The translations under genes were made by a program, and so were the position numbers. A model generated the notes under the pieces. It was not told the origin of the DNA. It was given only the letters and a program-made list of their open reading frames with translations, and searched no databases. Below, in pieces: positions 50,357 to 59,478 of a stretch of DNA of 64,000 nucleotides. Each line of letters starts with the position of its first letter. Position 1 is the first letter of the stretch. This DNA is from Aphanothece sacrum FPU1 (lineage in GTDB: Bacteria > Cyanobacteriota > Cyanobacteriia > Cyanobacteriales > Microcystaceae), in NCBI RefSeq assembly GCF_003864295.1, contig NZ_BDQK01000016.1:186001-250000 (forward strand), in the 5' to 3' direction.

Positions 50357-50479
50357 GGCGTTGCATCACTGCGGGATGATTTATAATAAAGGGAAAAATT
50401 TTATGGCAGCGATCGCCGCTAAAATTAGAAACTTTAAAAATTAGGAAAAAGTCAAATCATCCCGCAGTGATGCAACGCC
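50357..50479. mobile_element. MITE, copy 2
   Basis: This 123-bp element has the same perfect 26-bp terminal inverted repeats (beginning GGCGTTGCATCACTGC) as the element at 36345. It is flanked by TAAT on both sides, a likely 4-bp target duplication. It is the shorter form, lacking the extra palindrome. The rest of the gap to 50649 is AT-rich with a HIP1 site and no recognised signal. Confidence 0.85.
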
Positions 50480-50649
50480 TAATTTTGAGTATAATTTTTT
50501 ATTTTTTATTTTTTAGCGATCGCTAAACTCTGTAGTTTAGACTAAATGTGTTGGTATACTTTGACTCTAAAGAAAGCCTAAAAAATAGAGACAATTTGAC
50601 AATAACAGACTAAAACCAAAGAATCAAAGATCAATTAAGGGTAAGAATA

Positions 50650-51612
50650 ATGAAGATCGCCCACAATATTACAGAACTGATCGGTCGGACTCCCTTAGTT
50701 CAATTAAACCGTATTCCTCAGTCAGAAGGCTGTTTAGCTCAGATTGTGGTGAAATTAGAAGGAATGAACCCTGCGGCTTCCGTTAAAGACCGTATCGGGG
50801 TAAATATGATTAATGCCGCCGAACGAGAGGGATTAATTATTCCGGGTAAAACTCTTTTAGTAGAACCGACATCAGGGAATACGGGAATTGCTTTAGCTAT
50901 GGTTGCAGCAGCTAAAGGCTACAAATTGATTTTAACCATGCCTGAAACCATGAGTCAAGAGCGACGGGCCATGTTACGCGCTTATGGAGCGCAATTAGAA
51001 TTAACCCCTGGCAATGAAGGGATGAGTGGGTGTATTCGACGGGCCCAAGCTTTAGTAGACACCCTACCCAATGCTTATATGCTGCAACAATTTAATAATC
51101 CTGCTAACTCAGAAATACACCGTTTAACCACGGCTGAAGAAATTTGGGAAGATACGGACGGACGAGTTGATTTTGTGATTGCTGGAGTCGGAACCGGAGG
51201 AACTATTACGGGGATAGCTGAAGTAATTAAGCAACGCAAACCCACCTTTAAAGCGATCGCTGTTGAACCTGCTACTAGTCCGGTTTTATCGGGAGGAAGG
51301 CCAGGTCCTCATAAAATACAGGGTCTTGGGGCAGGTTTTATTCCCGAAGTCTTGAAGGTAGAATTAATTGATGAAGTTATTACCGTTACCGATGAAGAAG
51401 CCATCAATTATGGGCGACGGTTAGCTCGTGAAGAAGCTATATTATCAGGTATTTCTAGTGGTGCGGCCCTATATGCAGCTATTAAAGTTGCTCAACGGCA
51501 GGAAAATCTCGGTAAACTAATTGTGATGATTCAGCCAAGTTTTGGCGAACGCTACTTAAGTACGCCCCTATTCCAAGACTTAGATCCCCCTTTATTGGCC
51601 GCACTAACTTAA
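50650..51612 (+). CDS. cysK: Cysteine synthase (O-acetylserine sulfhydrylase)
   Basis: This 320-residue PLP enzyme makes cysteine from O-acetylserine and sulfide. Lys46 in [10 protein letters not shown] binds [14 protein letters not shown] is the substrate loop and [10 protein letters not shown] binds the cofactor phosphate. [10 protein letters not shown] near the end holds the serine contacting the pyridine nitrogen. Length and motifs fit CysK; CysM is a near alternative. It is a monocistronic gene; an inverted repeat (51627-51637 with 51739-51749) lies downstream, before the J-domain gene. Confidence 0.93.
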   Translation: MKIAHNITELIGRTPLVQLNRIPQSEGCLAQIVVKLEGMNPAASVKDRIGVNMINAAEREGLIIPGKTLLVEPTSGNTGIALAMVAAAKGYKLILTMPETMSQERRAMLRAYGAQLELTPGNEGMSGCIRRAQALVDTLPNAYMLQQFNNPANSEIHRLTTAEEIWEDTDGRVDFVIAGVGTGGTITGIAEVIKQRKPTFKAIAVEPATSPVLSGGRPGPHKIQGLGAGFIPEVLKVELIDEVITVTDEEAINYGRRLAREEAILSGISSGAALYAAIKVAQRQENLGKLIVMIQPSFGERYLSTPLFQDLDPPLLAALT

Positions 51613-51626
51613 GGAAAGGTTGGCTG

Positions 51627-51749
51627 ACCTGAGTTAGGTGTTAGGAGTTCGCCAGGTCGGAGTTCTGATCTTTTCAACGATAGAATAGAGGTTGCCAGAC
51701 TACTGATTTTGACAAGTTGTCCACCAAAATCCTTATGTCTAACTCAGGT
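51627..51749. repeat. Long-range inverted repeat between cysK and the J-domain gene
   Basis: ACCTGAGTTAG (51627-51637) and CTAACTCAGGT (51739-51749) are perfect complements 101 bp apart, with partial similarity continuing outwards. No open frame lies between. It may be a small decayed repeat element or a long-loop RNA hairpin after cysK. Confidence 0.45.
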
Positions 51750-51781
51750 GGCTGATGTCCCCGATGTAATCACAAAATACC

Positions 51782-52477
51782 ATGACAGATGCCAACCATT
51801 ACCAAATCCTCGAAGTTAGCCAAAATGCTACTCAAGTCGAAATTAAACAGGCCTATCGAAGGTTAGTTAAGCAGTTTCATCCTGATACTCAAAGAGAAAC
51901 CGCGAACCACGAAACAATGATCCGCCTTAATGCTGCTTATGAGGTATTAAGCGACCCTCAACGACGGCAAACTTATGATCGACAGTGTATCCCTAATTAT
52001 CCATCAGCCCGACGACAACAACGAACATCTGAGGCTCAGTCTCATTATCAACGTCGTCGTCAAGTGGAAAAAAACATAGAAATCTGGGTTAGTGATTGGA
52101 TTAAAGACATTTATAAGCCGATCAATCCCTTAATTGCTTCTATTCTTAACTCCTTGGAAGAACAAATAGATGAGTTAGCGGCTGATCCCTTTGATGATGA
52201 GTTAATGGCAGTCTTTCAGGATTATTTGGGTGATTGTCGCACTTTATTACAACAGGCTAAACAAATTTTTGCTTCACAACCCAATCCTGCACCTATGGCT
52301 AAGGTAGCAGCTTCTCTTTATTATTGTCTCAATCAAGTGGGGGATGGAATTGATGAATTAGAGTGGTTTTCTCTTAATTATGATGATCATCATTTACATA
52401 CGGGTCAGGAATTATTCCGCATTGCTCAAGGATGGTTTCAGGAAGCACAAGAATTCATAGAATTGACGCACATCTAA
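51782..52477 (+). CDS. J-domain (DnaJ-like) protein
   Basis: This 231-residue protein has an N-terminal J domain (residues 4-66) with the essential His33-Pro34-Asp35 in FHPDTQRE and YEVLSDPQRRQTYDRQ. It lacks the glycine-rich and zinc-finger regions of DnaJ, so it is a type III co-chaperone that recruits Hsp70. The C-terminal 150 residues are helical and acidic (LEEQIDELAADPFDDELMAVF) with no known domain, and are probably client-specific. It is monocistronic. Confidence 0.9.
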   Translation: MTDANHYQILEVSQNATQVEIKQAYRRLVKQFHPDTQRETANHETMIRLNAAYEVLSDPQRRQTYDRQCIPNYPSARRQQRTSEAQSHYQRRRQVEKNIEIWVSDWIKDIYKPINPLIASILNSLEEQIDELAADPFDDELMAVFQDYLGDCRTLLQQAKQIFASQPNPAPMAKVAASLYYCLNQVGDGIDELEWFSLNYDDHHLHTGQELFRIAQGWFQEAQEFIELTHI

Positions 52478-52543
52478 ATTTTATTTTTGACGAGGATTAT
52501 AACTTTTGTGGCTCAATTATCACAAGAAATAACAAAAATAGTT

Positions 52544-52912
52544 TTAATAATCTACAGATTGACTAGGATAAGATATCTCAAGCACAAGACATTCCCCATC
52601 AGCCATAAATGGTCCATGTACTTCACCAGGGGGACGACTGGCATAGTAGCCCGTCGAAAGCCACTGATTAAAGGCTGAGTCAAAGAGACGACCGGATAGA
52701 ATCAGAATTTCTTCGGGATAAGTATGACTTTTTGACCCAAATTCTGAAGTATTGGCACCATCAATAAACTTGGTCAGTCTTGTATAATCACCATTTTTTG
52801 CATCAATGGATAGGGTTAACTGCCACAACTGGCCATTAGACCCTTCAACTTCTTCCCATTTGTGACTATTGGCTGAATCTAATGGATTCCAATATGTTGC
52901 GAATGATTTCAT
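52544..52912 (-). CDS. Cupin-domain protein (ChrR-like)
   Basis: This 122-residue single cupin contains SHTYPEEILILSGRLFDSAFNQWLSTGYYASRPPGEVHGPFMADGECLVLEISYP. The histidine in SHTYPEE and the later GEVHGPF fit a metal-binding cupin motif like that of ChrR-type anti-sigma cupins and acetylacetone-dioxygenase-like proteins. No anti-sigma zinc finger is attached. It is a single minus-strand gene converging on the J-domain gene. Its function (metal-dependent sensor or enzyme) is unresolved. Confidence 0.82.
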   Translation of the reverse strand: MKSFATYWNPLDSANSHKWEEVEGSNGQLWQLTLSIDAKNGDYTRLTKFIDGANTSEFGSKSHTYPEEILILSGRLFDSAFNQWLSTGYYASRPPGEVHGPFMADGECLVLEISYPSQSVDY

Positions 52913-52968
52913 TAATCTTAACCTTGATCTGATTTTTATGATAAATACTTGTTAAACTGTTTTTGTCC

Positions 52969-53042
52969 CTAACGACGGTTTAAAACTAGAGGTATGTTCC
53001 CTTCTAAGCTTAAACAGTGATATGGTCGTTAGTGGGGAACAT
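52969..53042 (+). promoter_or_regulatory. Possible leader pseudoknot upstream of a Pro-rich protein
   Basis: Two 8-base complementary pairs interleave: CTAACGAC (52969-52976) with GTCGTTAG (53025-53032), and ATGTTCCC (52994-53001) with GGGAACAT (53035-53042). The order stem1-stem2-stem1'-stem2' is that of an H-type pseudoknot, ending 28 bases before the likely start codon at 53071. It could also be two DNA-level inverted repeats for regulator binding. Confidence 0.4.
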
Positions 53043-53070
53043 TCCCTTAAAATTCCTTTTAAAAATATCT

Positions 53071-54000
53071 ATGAATCCCATTAATATTTCTAACTTATCT
53101 GAACTAACAACCGATCATTTACCTATCAATGATGATCAACCCCTAATAGATATCCTTGAAGTCAGCAAACCAATGATAGAGGATGAAACCCTTAATATAC
53201 AAGAGGAACCCGATAATATTATTCCTGTTTGGGTTAAAAATTGGCTTAATCCTTTAATTACACCCTGGGGAATAGGAAGTTTTGCTTTATTATTATTGAC
53301 TAATCTGATGATTGTGGGGGGGCAACTCTGGCAAGCTAAACAGTTAAATATTGCTCAAAAATCCTCACAGATAAATACTTCCGTTGTTTCGCCCCAAAAA
53401 CCTACTATTACTTCCAGTCTTAACCTAGCGAGAAGCCATTCTCAGACATTTTTCTTAGATTCCTTAAGTATCTTAACCCCTCAATACTCATCGACGAAAG
53501 TTGCTAATTCATCGGTTGGGGTGAATGTCCCCAATACGGTCTATCGGACTCAAACCCCATTGAGTCTCAGTCAAGCTTTATTACCCCCTTCCTTACAACC
53601 TCAATTAATTCCGTCTTATTCTATGTCAGAAGTACCAATCTCGATACCAATACCTCCCAAAGTACAAACCCCTAGTAAAATAGCAATGCCCATTGCGCCG
53701 CCAACGGTTCCTATTCCCTCTGTTAAACCCATAGGGATAGAACCGCCGCCTCCTCCCCCAAGTGTGTCTAATATCTCCCCCGATGATAAAGTACGTCAAT
53801 CTATACAACAACAACTTAGACAGGAAGAAGCCAATGGTTCAACAATTCCTTTGGGGTTTAATCAGAAAACTCGCTTAGAAATGCAAAATCAGCAAAATAA
53901 AGTGACTCCTGCTTTGCTACCTCGACAAATTAATCGTCTCGAAAAACTCCAAGAACGAGAAGTCCTAGATTCCGTCAACAATGGACGTAGTAATAATTAA
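53071..54000 (+). CDS. Proline-rich single-pass membrane protein
   Basis: This ~309-residue protein has a cytoplasmic acidic N-terminus, one membrane helix (GIGSFALLLLTNLMIVGGQLW) and a long serine/proline-rich region with PSVKPIGIEPPPPPPSV, resembling TonB-type periplasm-spanning linkers. The C-terminus is charged (KTRLEMQNQQNKVTPALLP). The frame is open from 53017, but the ATG at 53071 gives a natural N-terminus. It may link the inner membrane to the wall. No TonB C-terminal domain is visible. It is followed, after 150 bp, by the PspA-family gene. Confidence 0.6.
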   Translation: MNPINISNLSELTTDHLPINDDQPLIDILEVSKPMIEDETLNIQEEPDNIIPVWVKNWLNPLITPWGIGSFALLLLTNLMIVGGQLWQAKQLNIAQKSSQINTSVVSPQKPTITSSLNLARSHSQTFFLDSLSILTPQYSSTKVANSSVGVNVPNTVYRTQTPLSLSQALLPPSLQPQLIPSYSMSEVPISIPIPPKVQTPSKIAMPIAPPTVPIPSVKPIGIEPPPPPPSVSNISPDDKVRQSIQQQLRQEEANGSTIPLGFNQKTRLEMQNQQNKVTPALLPRQINRLEKLQEREVLDSVNNGRSNN

Positions 54001-54157
54001 AAAAAAAGCTAGTCATACCTTGCCATATATTAAACGTTGAACAATTAACAATTGTTATTGACAACCATCCCATAAAAAGCTGTCCTTGTAGGACGGGCAA
54101 CCTCAAACCCAAATTTCCGGTAAAGTAGGAATAGGTTATTTATTAAGGGGGATGATA

Positions 54158-54826
54158 ATGGAATGGTTAGAACGAATTAGTAGGGTTGTCCGCGCTCAAA
54201 TTAATTATTTAGTTCAGGAAAATCAAGATCCTGAAAAGATTCTTGAAGACGCGATCTCTCTAATGGAACAGGAATTGATTACTATGCGACGAGCTTTAGC
54301 TGAAGCGATCGCTACTTATAAACAAGGGCAACGACAAGTCAGCCTCAATGAAAGAGCGGGTCAAAAATGGTATGAACGGGCCCAGTTAGCCTTAGATAAG
54401 GGTAATGAACCTTTAGCTAGAGAAGCTCTCGTTAATCGTCAATCTTATCAGATCCAAGCTCACGAAATCACAACCCAACTCGAACAACAACGGCAAATTA
54501 TCGACAAAGTTAAACAAGATTTATATGAACTTGAACGCAAATATAACCAAACGAAAACAAAAAAAAATATTTATTTAGCCAGACTGCGATCTGCTACTGC
54601 CTCCCAAAAAATGCAAGAAGTGATGTCTAATCTCAATACAACAGGATCTAATAATATTTTTGAGCAAATAGAAGCCCGAATTTTAGAACTTGAAGCTCAC
54701 TCAGAATTAATGAATGGTATGAGCAGCGATCCTTTAGAAAAGCAATTTACCGCTTTAGAAGGTAATCACACAGTTGATAATGAATTAGCTAATCTCAAAG
54801 CCAAAAAGCTTAAACCAAAGCAATAA
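54158..54826 (+). CDS. PspA/IM30 (Vipp1)-family membrane-remodelling protein
   Basis: This ~222-residue ESCRT-III-like protein starts with an amphipathic helix (WLERISRVVRAQINYLVQ) followed by long coiled-coil hairpins (DPEKILEDAISLMEQELITMRRALAEAIATYKQGQRQ; EITTQLEQQRQIIDKVKQDLYELERKYNQ). The family protects or remodels membranes; cyanobacteria carry both PspA and Vipp1. It lacks the extra C-terminal helix typical of Vipp1, so PspA is favoured. AAGGGGG at 54145-54151 directly abuts the upstream ATG at 54152, so the ATG at 54158 is the better start. Confidence 0.9.
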   Translation: MEWLERISRVVRAQINYLVQENQDPEKILEDAISLMEQELITMRRALAEAIATYKQGQRQVSLNERAGQKWYERAQLALDKGNEPLAREALVNRQSYQIQAHEITTQLEQQRQIIDKVKQDLYELERKYNQTKTKKNIYLARLRSATASQKMQEVMSNLNTTGSNNIFEQIEARILELEAHSELMNGMSSDPLEKQFTALEGNHTVDNELANLKAKKLKPKQ

Positions 54827-54834
54827 TTACTATA

Positions 54835-54855
54835 AATTATGAATTATGAATTATG
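54835..54855. repeat. AATTATG tandem repeat, 3 copies
   Basis: Three tandem heptamers, the same unit as at 31355, lie 8 bp after the stop of the PspA-family gene. Confidence 0.75.
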
Positions 54856-54955
54856 AATAGGATGTCAGTATATTTTAGCAAAAAAGTACTAAGATGGGCG
54901 GCAAAAATGCTGTAAGATGAACTGTAATCAATGGCTAATTTAAATCGCAATTAAT

Positions 54956-56206
54956 ATGAAAAGTTTGGATAAAATACTTAATCCTCGTCATTATGCTTGG
55001 GCAGTCGTTGCTTTATTATTTTTTGTCGTACTACTCAATTACGTTGATCGCTTAATGATCACTTCCATGCGACAATCAGTCGTTAGTGACATTCAAATGA
55101 ACGATGCTAATTTTGGGCTATTGACATCAGTATTTTTGTGGTCTTTTTGTCTGGTCAGTCCTTTTGGGGGATATTTGGCAGATCGTTTCAGCCGTCGTTG
55201 GGTGATTATTCTCAGTCTATTAGCCTGGTCAATTCTAACTTGGTGTATAGGATATGTTCATTCTCTCGGTGAAATCCTGGTGATGCGGGGATTGATGGGA
55301 GTTAGTCAGTCTTTTTATATGCCGGCCGGACTAGCCATGATTGCTGACTATCATCTCGGTCAGACGCGATCGCAAGCGATTGGTTGGCACATGGGAGGAC
55401 TTTATACAGGGGCAGCTTTAGGAGGAATCGGAGGCTATATGGCTGATTTGTGGGGCTGGCGGCAGGCTTTTATCGTTTTTGGAGCGATTGGAGTAGCTTA
55501 TGCTTTGTTATTGCTATTTACTCTTAAAGAAGCACCCAAAACCATAAGTGTTGATCCGGTTAAAAATCAGGTTGAAAGGGTTAGCTTAAGACAGGGACTC
55601 AAGACTCTTTTGACTAATCGGTCTTTTCTATTTTTGCTACTGTATTTTTGCTTATTTTCTCTGGCTAATTGGGGAATTAACGGCTGGATGCCGACATTTC
55701 TTTTAGAACGCTTTCGTTTAAGTCAAGGTGAGTCGGGACTAATGGCAACCCTGTACATTCAAGCGGCTTCTTTTGTTGGGGTACTAGGTGGCGGCCCTTG
55801 GTCAGATAGTTGGCGGCGCAGAAATCCTCGTGGACGGCTTTACGTGCCTTTTCTGGGCTTTTGTCTGGCGGGGCCATTTTTGTTTCTAGTGGCTACAACT
55901 TTCTCTACTTTTTGGGCGATCGCAGGGATGATTGCCTATGGTATTGGTCGAGGTTTCTCTGATACTAGCACCATGCCCATTCTTTGTCAGATTGTTAACC
56001 CGAAATATAGGGCGACGGGTTTCGGTATTCTCAATGGTTGCAGTAGTTTCGTGGGTGGTGTGATGATTTATGTCGGAGGACTACTGCGGGATCAAGGAGT
56101 TAATTTAGGACAAGTGTTTCAATTTTCTGCTTTGGGATTGACGATCGCTGGTGTGGTATTGTTAGCAATTCGACCAGAAAAAGATGCTTTAACAATTGAT
56201 AATTAA
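54956..56206 (+). CDS. MFS transporter
   Basis: This 416-residue transporter has twelve predicted helices. The loop 2-3 motif reads GGYLADRFSRRW and the loop 8-9 equivalent GGPWSDSWRRRNPRGR. The N-terminal LNYVDRLMITSMRQSVVSDIQMNDANFGLLTSVF resembles the anion:cation symporter/sugar-phosphate branch (e.g. hexuronate or phosphate-ester transporters). Substrate is unknown. It converges with glgP, the two genes being separated by 63 bp that hold a 26-bp palindrome. A sugar-related substrate is possible, but proximity to glgP on the opposite strand is weak evidence. Confidence 0.88.
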   Translation: MKSLDKILNPRHYAWAVVALLFFVVLLNYVDRLMITSMRQSVVSDIQMNDANFGLLTSVFLWSFCLVSPFGGYLADRFSRRWVIILSLLAWSILTWCIGYVHSLGEILVMRGLMGVSQSFYMPAGLAMIADYHLGQTRSQAIGWHMGGLYTGAALGGIGGYMADLWGWRQAFIVFGAIGVAYALLLLFTLKEAPKTISVDPVKNQVERVSLRQGLKTLLTNRSFLFLLLYFCLFSLANWGINGWMPTFLLERFRLSQGESGLMATLYIQAASFVGVLGGGPWSDSWRRRNPRGRLYVPFLGFCLAGPFLFLVATTFSTFWAIAGMIAYGIGRGFSDTSTMPILCQIVNPKYRATGFGILNGCSSFVGGVMIYVGGLLRDQGVNLGQVFQFSALGLTIAGVVLLAIRPEKDALTIDN

Positions 56207-56239
56207 CCAGAGAAATTAAACAAGTTCTCATTAGAAAGG

Positions 56240-56265
56240 TAGGGGTCAACGGCCGTTGACCCCTA
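56240..56265. terminator. Perfect 26-bp palindrome between convergent genes (copy 2)
   Basis: This is identical to 5900-5925 (arms TAGGGGTCAACGG). It lies 34 bp after the MFS stop and 4 bp before the glgP stop on the other strand. A hairpin here could end both transcripts. Confidence 0.6.
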
Positions 56266-56269
56266 AAGT

Positions 56270-58795
56270 TTACTCAAGATTAGCAGGGTTGTAATCTTTT
56301 ATGTCGATGGTAACGGGGTTAACTTGCCAAATTTCTTGACAATATTCCCGAATGGTACGATCTGAGGAAAATTTACCCATCCTCGCTGCGTTAAGAATTG
56401 ACATCCTTGTCCATTTATCTTGGTCGCGGTAAGCTTGACTGACTTCATCTTGAGAGTTAACATAAGCTTGATAGTCCACTAACAACATATAGGGATCATG
56501 GGATAATAAGGGATCGATAATGGGTTTAAAGAGATCTTGATTACCATAACTGAAGTAACCCGAAGAAATACGATCAATGACTCCCCGCAGTTCTTCATTA
56601 CGGTCGTAATACTCCTTGGGATAATATCCTTTGGCTTTCATGGTGTATACTTCTTCGGCCGTTAAACCAAATAAGAAGAAATTCTCTGGGCCAGCTTCTT
56701 CGCGTATTTCAATATTAGCCCCGTCTAAAGTACCAATAGTCATGGCCCCATTCATGGCAAATTTCATATTACCTGTTCCAGAAGCTTCTTTTCCAGCCGT
56801 AGAAATTTGTTCAGACAAATCAGCGGCCGGGTAAATACGTTGACCCAAGGAGACGTTAAAATTAGGCAAGAAAACGACTTTGAGACGACCTCTGACATCA
56901 GGATCTTTATTGACCACTTCACCGACCGCATTGATCAATTTAATGATCAATTTGGCAATAAAATAACCAGGTGCCGCTTTACCACCAAAAATAAAGGTAC
57001 GAGGCAAAATATCAATGTTAGGGTCTTTCTTAATACGGTTATAAAGGGCGATAATGTGTAAAACCGCTAAATGTTGCCGTTTGTATTCGTGAATACGTTT
57101 AACTTGTACATCAAACAAGGAATTAGGATCAACTTGGATGTTACAGTTTTTGAGAATATAAGCCGCTAAATTGCTCTTATTTTGCTGTTTAATTTCTCGC
57201 CAGCGATCGCGAAAATCCCCGTCTTCAATGAATGCTTCTATCTTACGCATTTCATCCAGGTTTTTTAGCCAACTATCACCGATTTTTTCCGTAATTAAGG
57301 ACGCTAATTCCCGATTACTTAGTAAAATCCAACGACGCGGTGTAACCCCATTGGTCTTATTATAAAACTTCTCGGGCCAGAGTTTAGCAAACTCTTTGAG
57401 GGTGTCTTTTTTCAGGAGTTCGCTATGTAAGGCAGCCACTCCATTAATAGCATGAGAACCCACACAGGCTAAATTAGCCATACGAATCAGTTTTTCTTCT
57501 CTTTCCTCAATTAATGAGAGATTAGAGATTAATTGATCATCTTGTGGGAACCAAGTCTTAACATCTTGTAAGAAACGGTAGTTGATCTCATAGATGATTT
57601 CTAGATGTCGGGGCAGTAAACTACTAAATAGACTTACAGCCCATCTTTCTAAGGCTTCTGGCATTAGAGTATGGTTGGTATAAGCCAGGGTTTTTTGGGT
57701 GATATCCCAGGCTTTGTCCCAATTATAGTGATAGTTGTCTACTAATAAACGCATTAACTCAGCTACGGCAATGGCCGGATGAGTATCATTGAGTTGAATG
57801 GCAACTTTTTCGTGGAACTGATCTAAATTGGCATGATTTCGTAAATGAATACGGATTAAATCTTGTAAAGAAGCCGCGACAAAAAAGTATTGTTGTGCTA
57901 GGCGTAATTGTCGTCCGGCCGGGGTGTTATCATTGGGATATAAAACTTTGGAGATGGTTTCTGCATCCATTTTCTCCTCAACTGCACGATCGTAATGTCC
58001 AGCGTTGAAGGCTTCAAAATTAAAGGCTTCACTGGCTTCTGCTTTCCACAGTCGTAGAGGATTAACTGTATTGGTTTGATAACCAGGAACGGGGGTATCA
58101 TAGGGAACAGCTAAAATGGTACGAGCAGGAATCCACACAGTTTTGGGTCGGCCATATTCATCATGACTCATTTCTGTGTGTCCCCCTAATTTTACCGTGA
58201 CGGCCTCGTCGGGACGGGGTAATTCCCAAGGGTTATCAAACCGTAACCAGTTGTCGGGAATTTCTACCTGCCAACCATCTTGAATCATTTGATGGAAGAT
58301 GCCAAATTCGTAACGAATGCCATAACCAATAGCTGGCATGGCTAAAGAGGCTAGAGAATCCAAAAAACAAGCGGCTAACCGTCCTAAACCTCCATTACCC
58401 AGGCCTGGATCTGGTTCTTGTTCGATGATTTCATCAAAATCTAGTCCTAAGTCTTCCACAACCTGACGCATTTTATCATAAAGTCCCAGGTTTAGCAAGT
58501 TATTGCCTAAGTGACGGCCCATCAGGAATTCTGCGGAGAAGTAGGAGACAATTTTAACCTGTTCTTTTTTGTAGGTTTCTACTGTCTTTAAGAAACGATG
58601 CAACAAGCGATCGCGGACTGTATAAGATAAAGCTAGGTAATAATCGTGTAAGGAGGCTTGAGAACGATCGATTCCTTGTAGATAAAAGAGGTTGTCTAGA
58701 AACGCCCGTTTGAGGGTTTCTACACTCATTCCGGTGCGATCATCTTCAGTCTTAATGTTAGGGTTTTCTGTTTGATGGGTCAAGGTACTATCCAT
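56270..58795 (-). CDS. glgP: Glycogen phosphorylase
   Basis: This 841-residue enzyme releases glucose-1-phosphate from glycogen. N-terminal YFSAEFLMGRHLGNNLLNLG and NGGLGRLAACFLDSLA are signature blocks. The PLP site is EASGTGNMKFAMNGAMTIGTLDGANIEI, where the lysine after NM holds PLP, and KRIHEYKRQHLAVLHI lies in the C-terminal domain. Length matches bacterial GlgP. It is monocistronic on the minus strand. The 400 bp upstream hold its promoter and an antitoxin remnant. Confidence 0.96.
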   Translation of the reverse strand: MDSTLTHQTENPNIKTEDDRTGMSVETLKRAFLDNLFYLQGIDRSQASLHDYYLALSYTVRDRLLHRFLKTVETYKKEQVKIVSYFSAEFLMGRHLGNNLLNLGLYDKMRQVVEDLGLDFDEIIEQEPDPGLGNGGLGRLAACFLDSLASLAMPAIGYGIRYEFGIFHQMIQDGWQVEIPDNWLRFDNPWELPRPDEAVTVKLGGHTEMSHDEYGRPKTVWIPARTILAVPYDTPVPGYQTNTVNPLRLWKAEASEAFNFEAFNAGHYDRAVEEKMDAETISKVLYPNDNTPAGRQLRLAQQYFFVAASLQDLIRIHLRNHANLDQFHEKVAIQLNDTHPAIAVAELMRLLVDNYHYNWDKAWDITQKTLAYTNHTLMPEALERWAVSLFSSLLPRHLEIIYEINYRFLQDVKTWFPQDDQLISNLSLIEEREEKLIRMANLACVGSHAINGVAALHSELLKKDTLKEFAKLWPEKFYNKTNGVTPRRWILLSNRELASLITEKIGDSWLKNLDEMRKIEAFIEDGDFRDRWREIKQQNKSNLAAYILKNCNIQVDPNSLFDVQVKRIHEYKRQHLAVLHIIALYNRIKKDPNIDILPRTFIFGGKAAPGYFIAKLIIKLINAVGEVVNKDPDVRGRLKVVFLPNFNVSLGQRIYPAADLSEQISTAGKEASGTGNMKFAMNGAMTIGTLDGANIEIREEAGPENFFLFGLTAEEVYTMKAKGYYPKEYYDRNEELRGVIDRISSGYFSYGNQDLFKPIIDPLLSHDPYMLLVDYQAYVNSQDEVSQAYRDQDKWTRMSILNAARMGKFSSDRTIREYCQEIWQVNPVTIDIKDYNPANLE

Positions 58796-59101
58796 AAATT
58801 AGTCGTGAATGGGTTAACCAAAATTATTGAGATGATCTAGATTAGCAATTAATCGTTAGCATATACGATCATGTGGGGGTCTTCGCTTTTATTGGTTACG
58901 CTTTATTGACAAAGTGATTTTTATCAATATTATATAAGCTTATCTCGTTAAAACATTGTTAAGTTTAAGATACGGTCTTGATTCAATGTTGGTAACAGTT
59001 TAGATATAGCTAATTTTGGGTTTTATCTTAACGGATAAGGGGACAATTAAACTTCTCTCTTTATGTTTATTTAATGGTTCTGATGAAATATTAATTAATG
59101 T
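58796..59101. other. Upstream region of glgP
   Basis: This is an AT-rich 300-bp stretch with no open frame and no repeat of the families seen elsewhere. It must contain the glgP promoter (minus strand). I see no recognisable operator. Confidence 0.4.
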
Positions 59102-59190
59102 TTAATAGTCGCCGCCATTTGGGGCATTTACAGATTCACGAAACCAGTAAATAATATCATCATCAAGATATAGTGTAATCTGAGTTTTAT
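59102..59190 (-). pseudogene. Fragment of a BrnA-like (CopG-type) antitoxin gene
   Basis: On the minus strand this encodes KDKTQITLYLDDDIIYWFRE followed by SVNAPNGGDY and a stop. It is clearly homologous to the 59866-60078 remnant, which has TQITLCLDDDIIDWFREVVN. The N-terminus and everything after the first strand and helix are missing, and the frame overlaps the HicB-like gene's stop. It is probably a decayed duplicate. Confidence 0.65.
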
Positions 59191-59199
59191 CCTTAATAA

Positions 59200-59412
59200 C
59201 TATACAAATAATAGCCGTCCTTTTGGTTCAGGAATGGTTCGTCCTAATTCTTTTGCCGTTTCAATCCATTCTTGAATAACAATTTCAGCATTTTGTACAG
59301 CTTCTTGATAGGTTTCTCCATCTGCCATACATCCTGCTAATTCTGGAACTTCAGCAATAAAAGCTTGATCTTCTTCACTCCAATAGATAATTAATTCATA
59401 GCGAATTTTCAT
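59200..59412 (-). CDS. HicB-like antitoxin, orphan
   Basis: This 70-residue HicB-type partial RNase H fold contains YELIIYWSEEDQAFIAEVPELAGCMADGETYQEAVQNAEIVIQEWIETAKELGRTIPEPKGRLLFV. The YWSEEDQAFIAEVPELPG-like core and WIETAKELG helix are diagnostic. HicB proteins neutralise HicA mRNA interferases, but no HicA-like frame lies within 130 bp on either side, so this is an orphan or acts elsewhere. It has a GGAGGGAAAG ribosome binding site. Confidence 0.85.
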   Translation of the reverse strand: MKIRYELIIYWSEEDQAFIAEVPELAGCMADGETYQEAVQNAEIVIQEWIETAKELGRTIPEPKGRLLFV

Positions 59413-59478
59413 CTTTCCCTCCTAATTTATATTTTAAAATTAGATTACGAATTTGTTTGACTTGATAAGTTTTTGCTT

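Noticed and set aside
52487-52678. Short plus-strand frame overlapping the cupin gene
   Set aside because: It overlaps the cupin on the opposite strand, uses a non-ATG start and has no recognisable sequence.
56631-57365. Three open frames opposite glgP
   Set aside because: They are mirror frames of a conserved enzyme with no start signals or family likeness.
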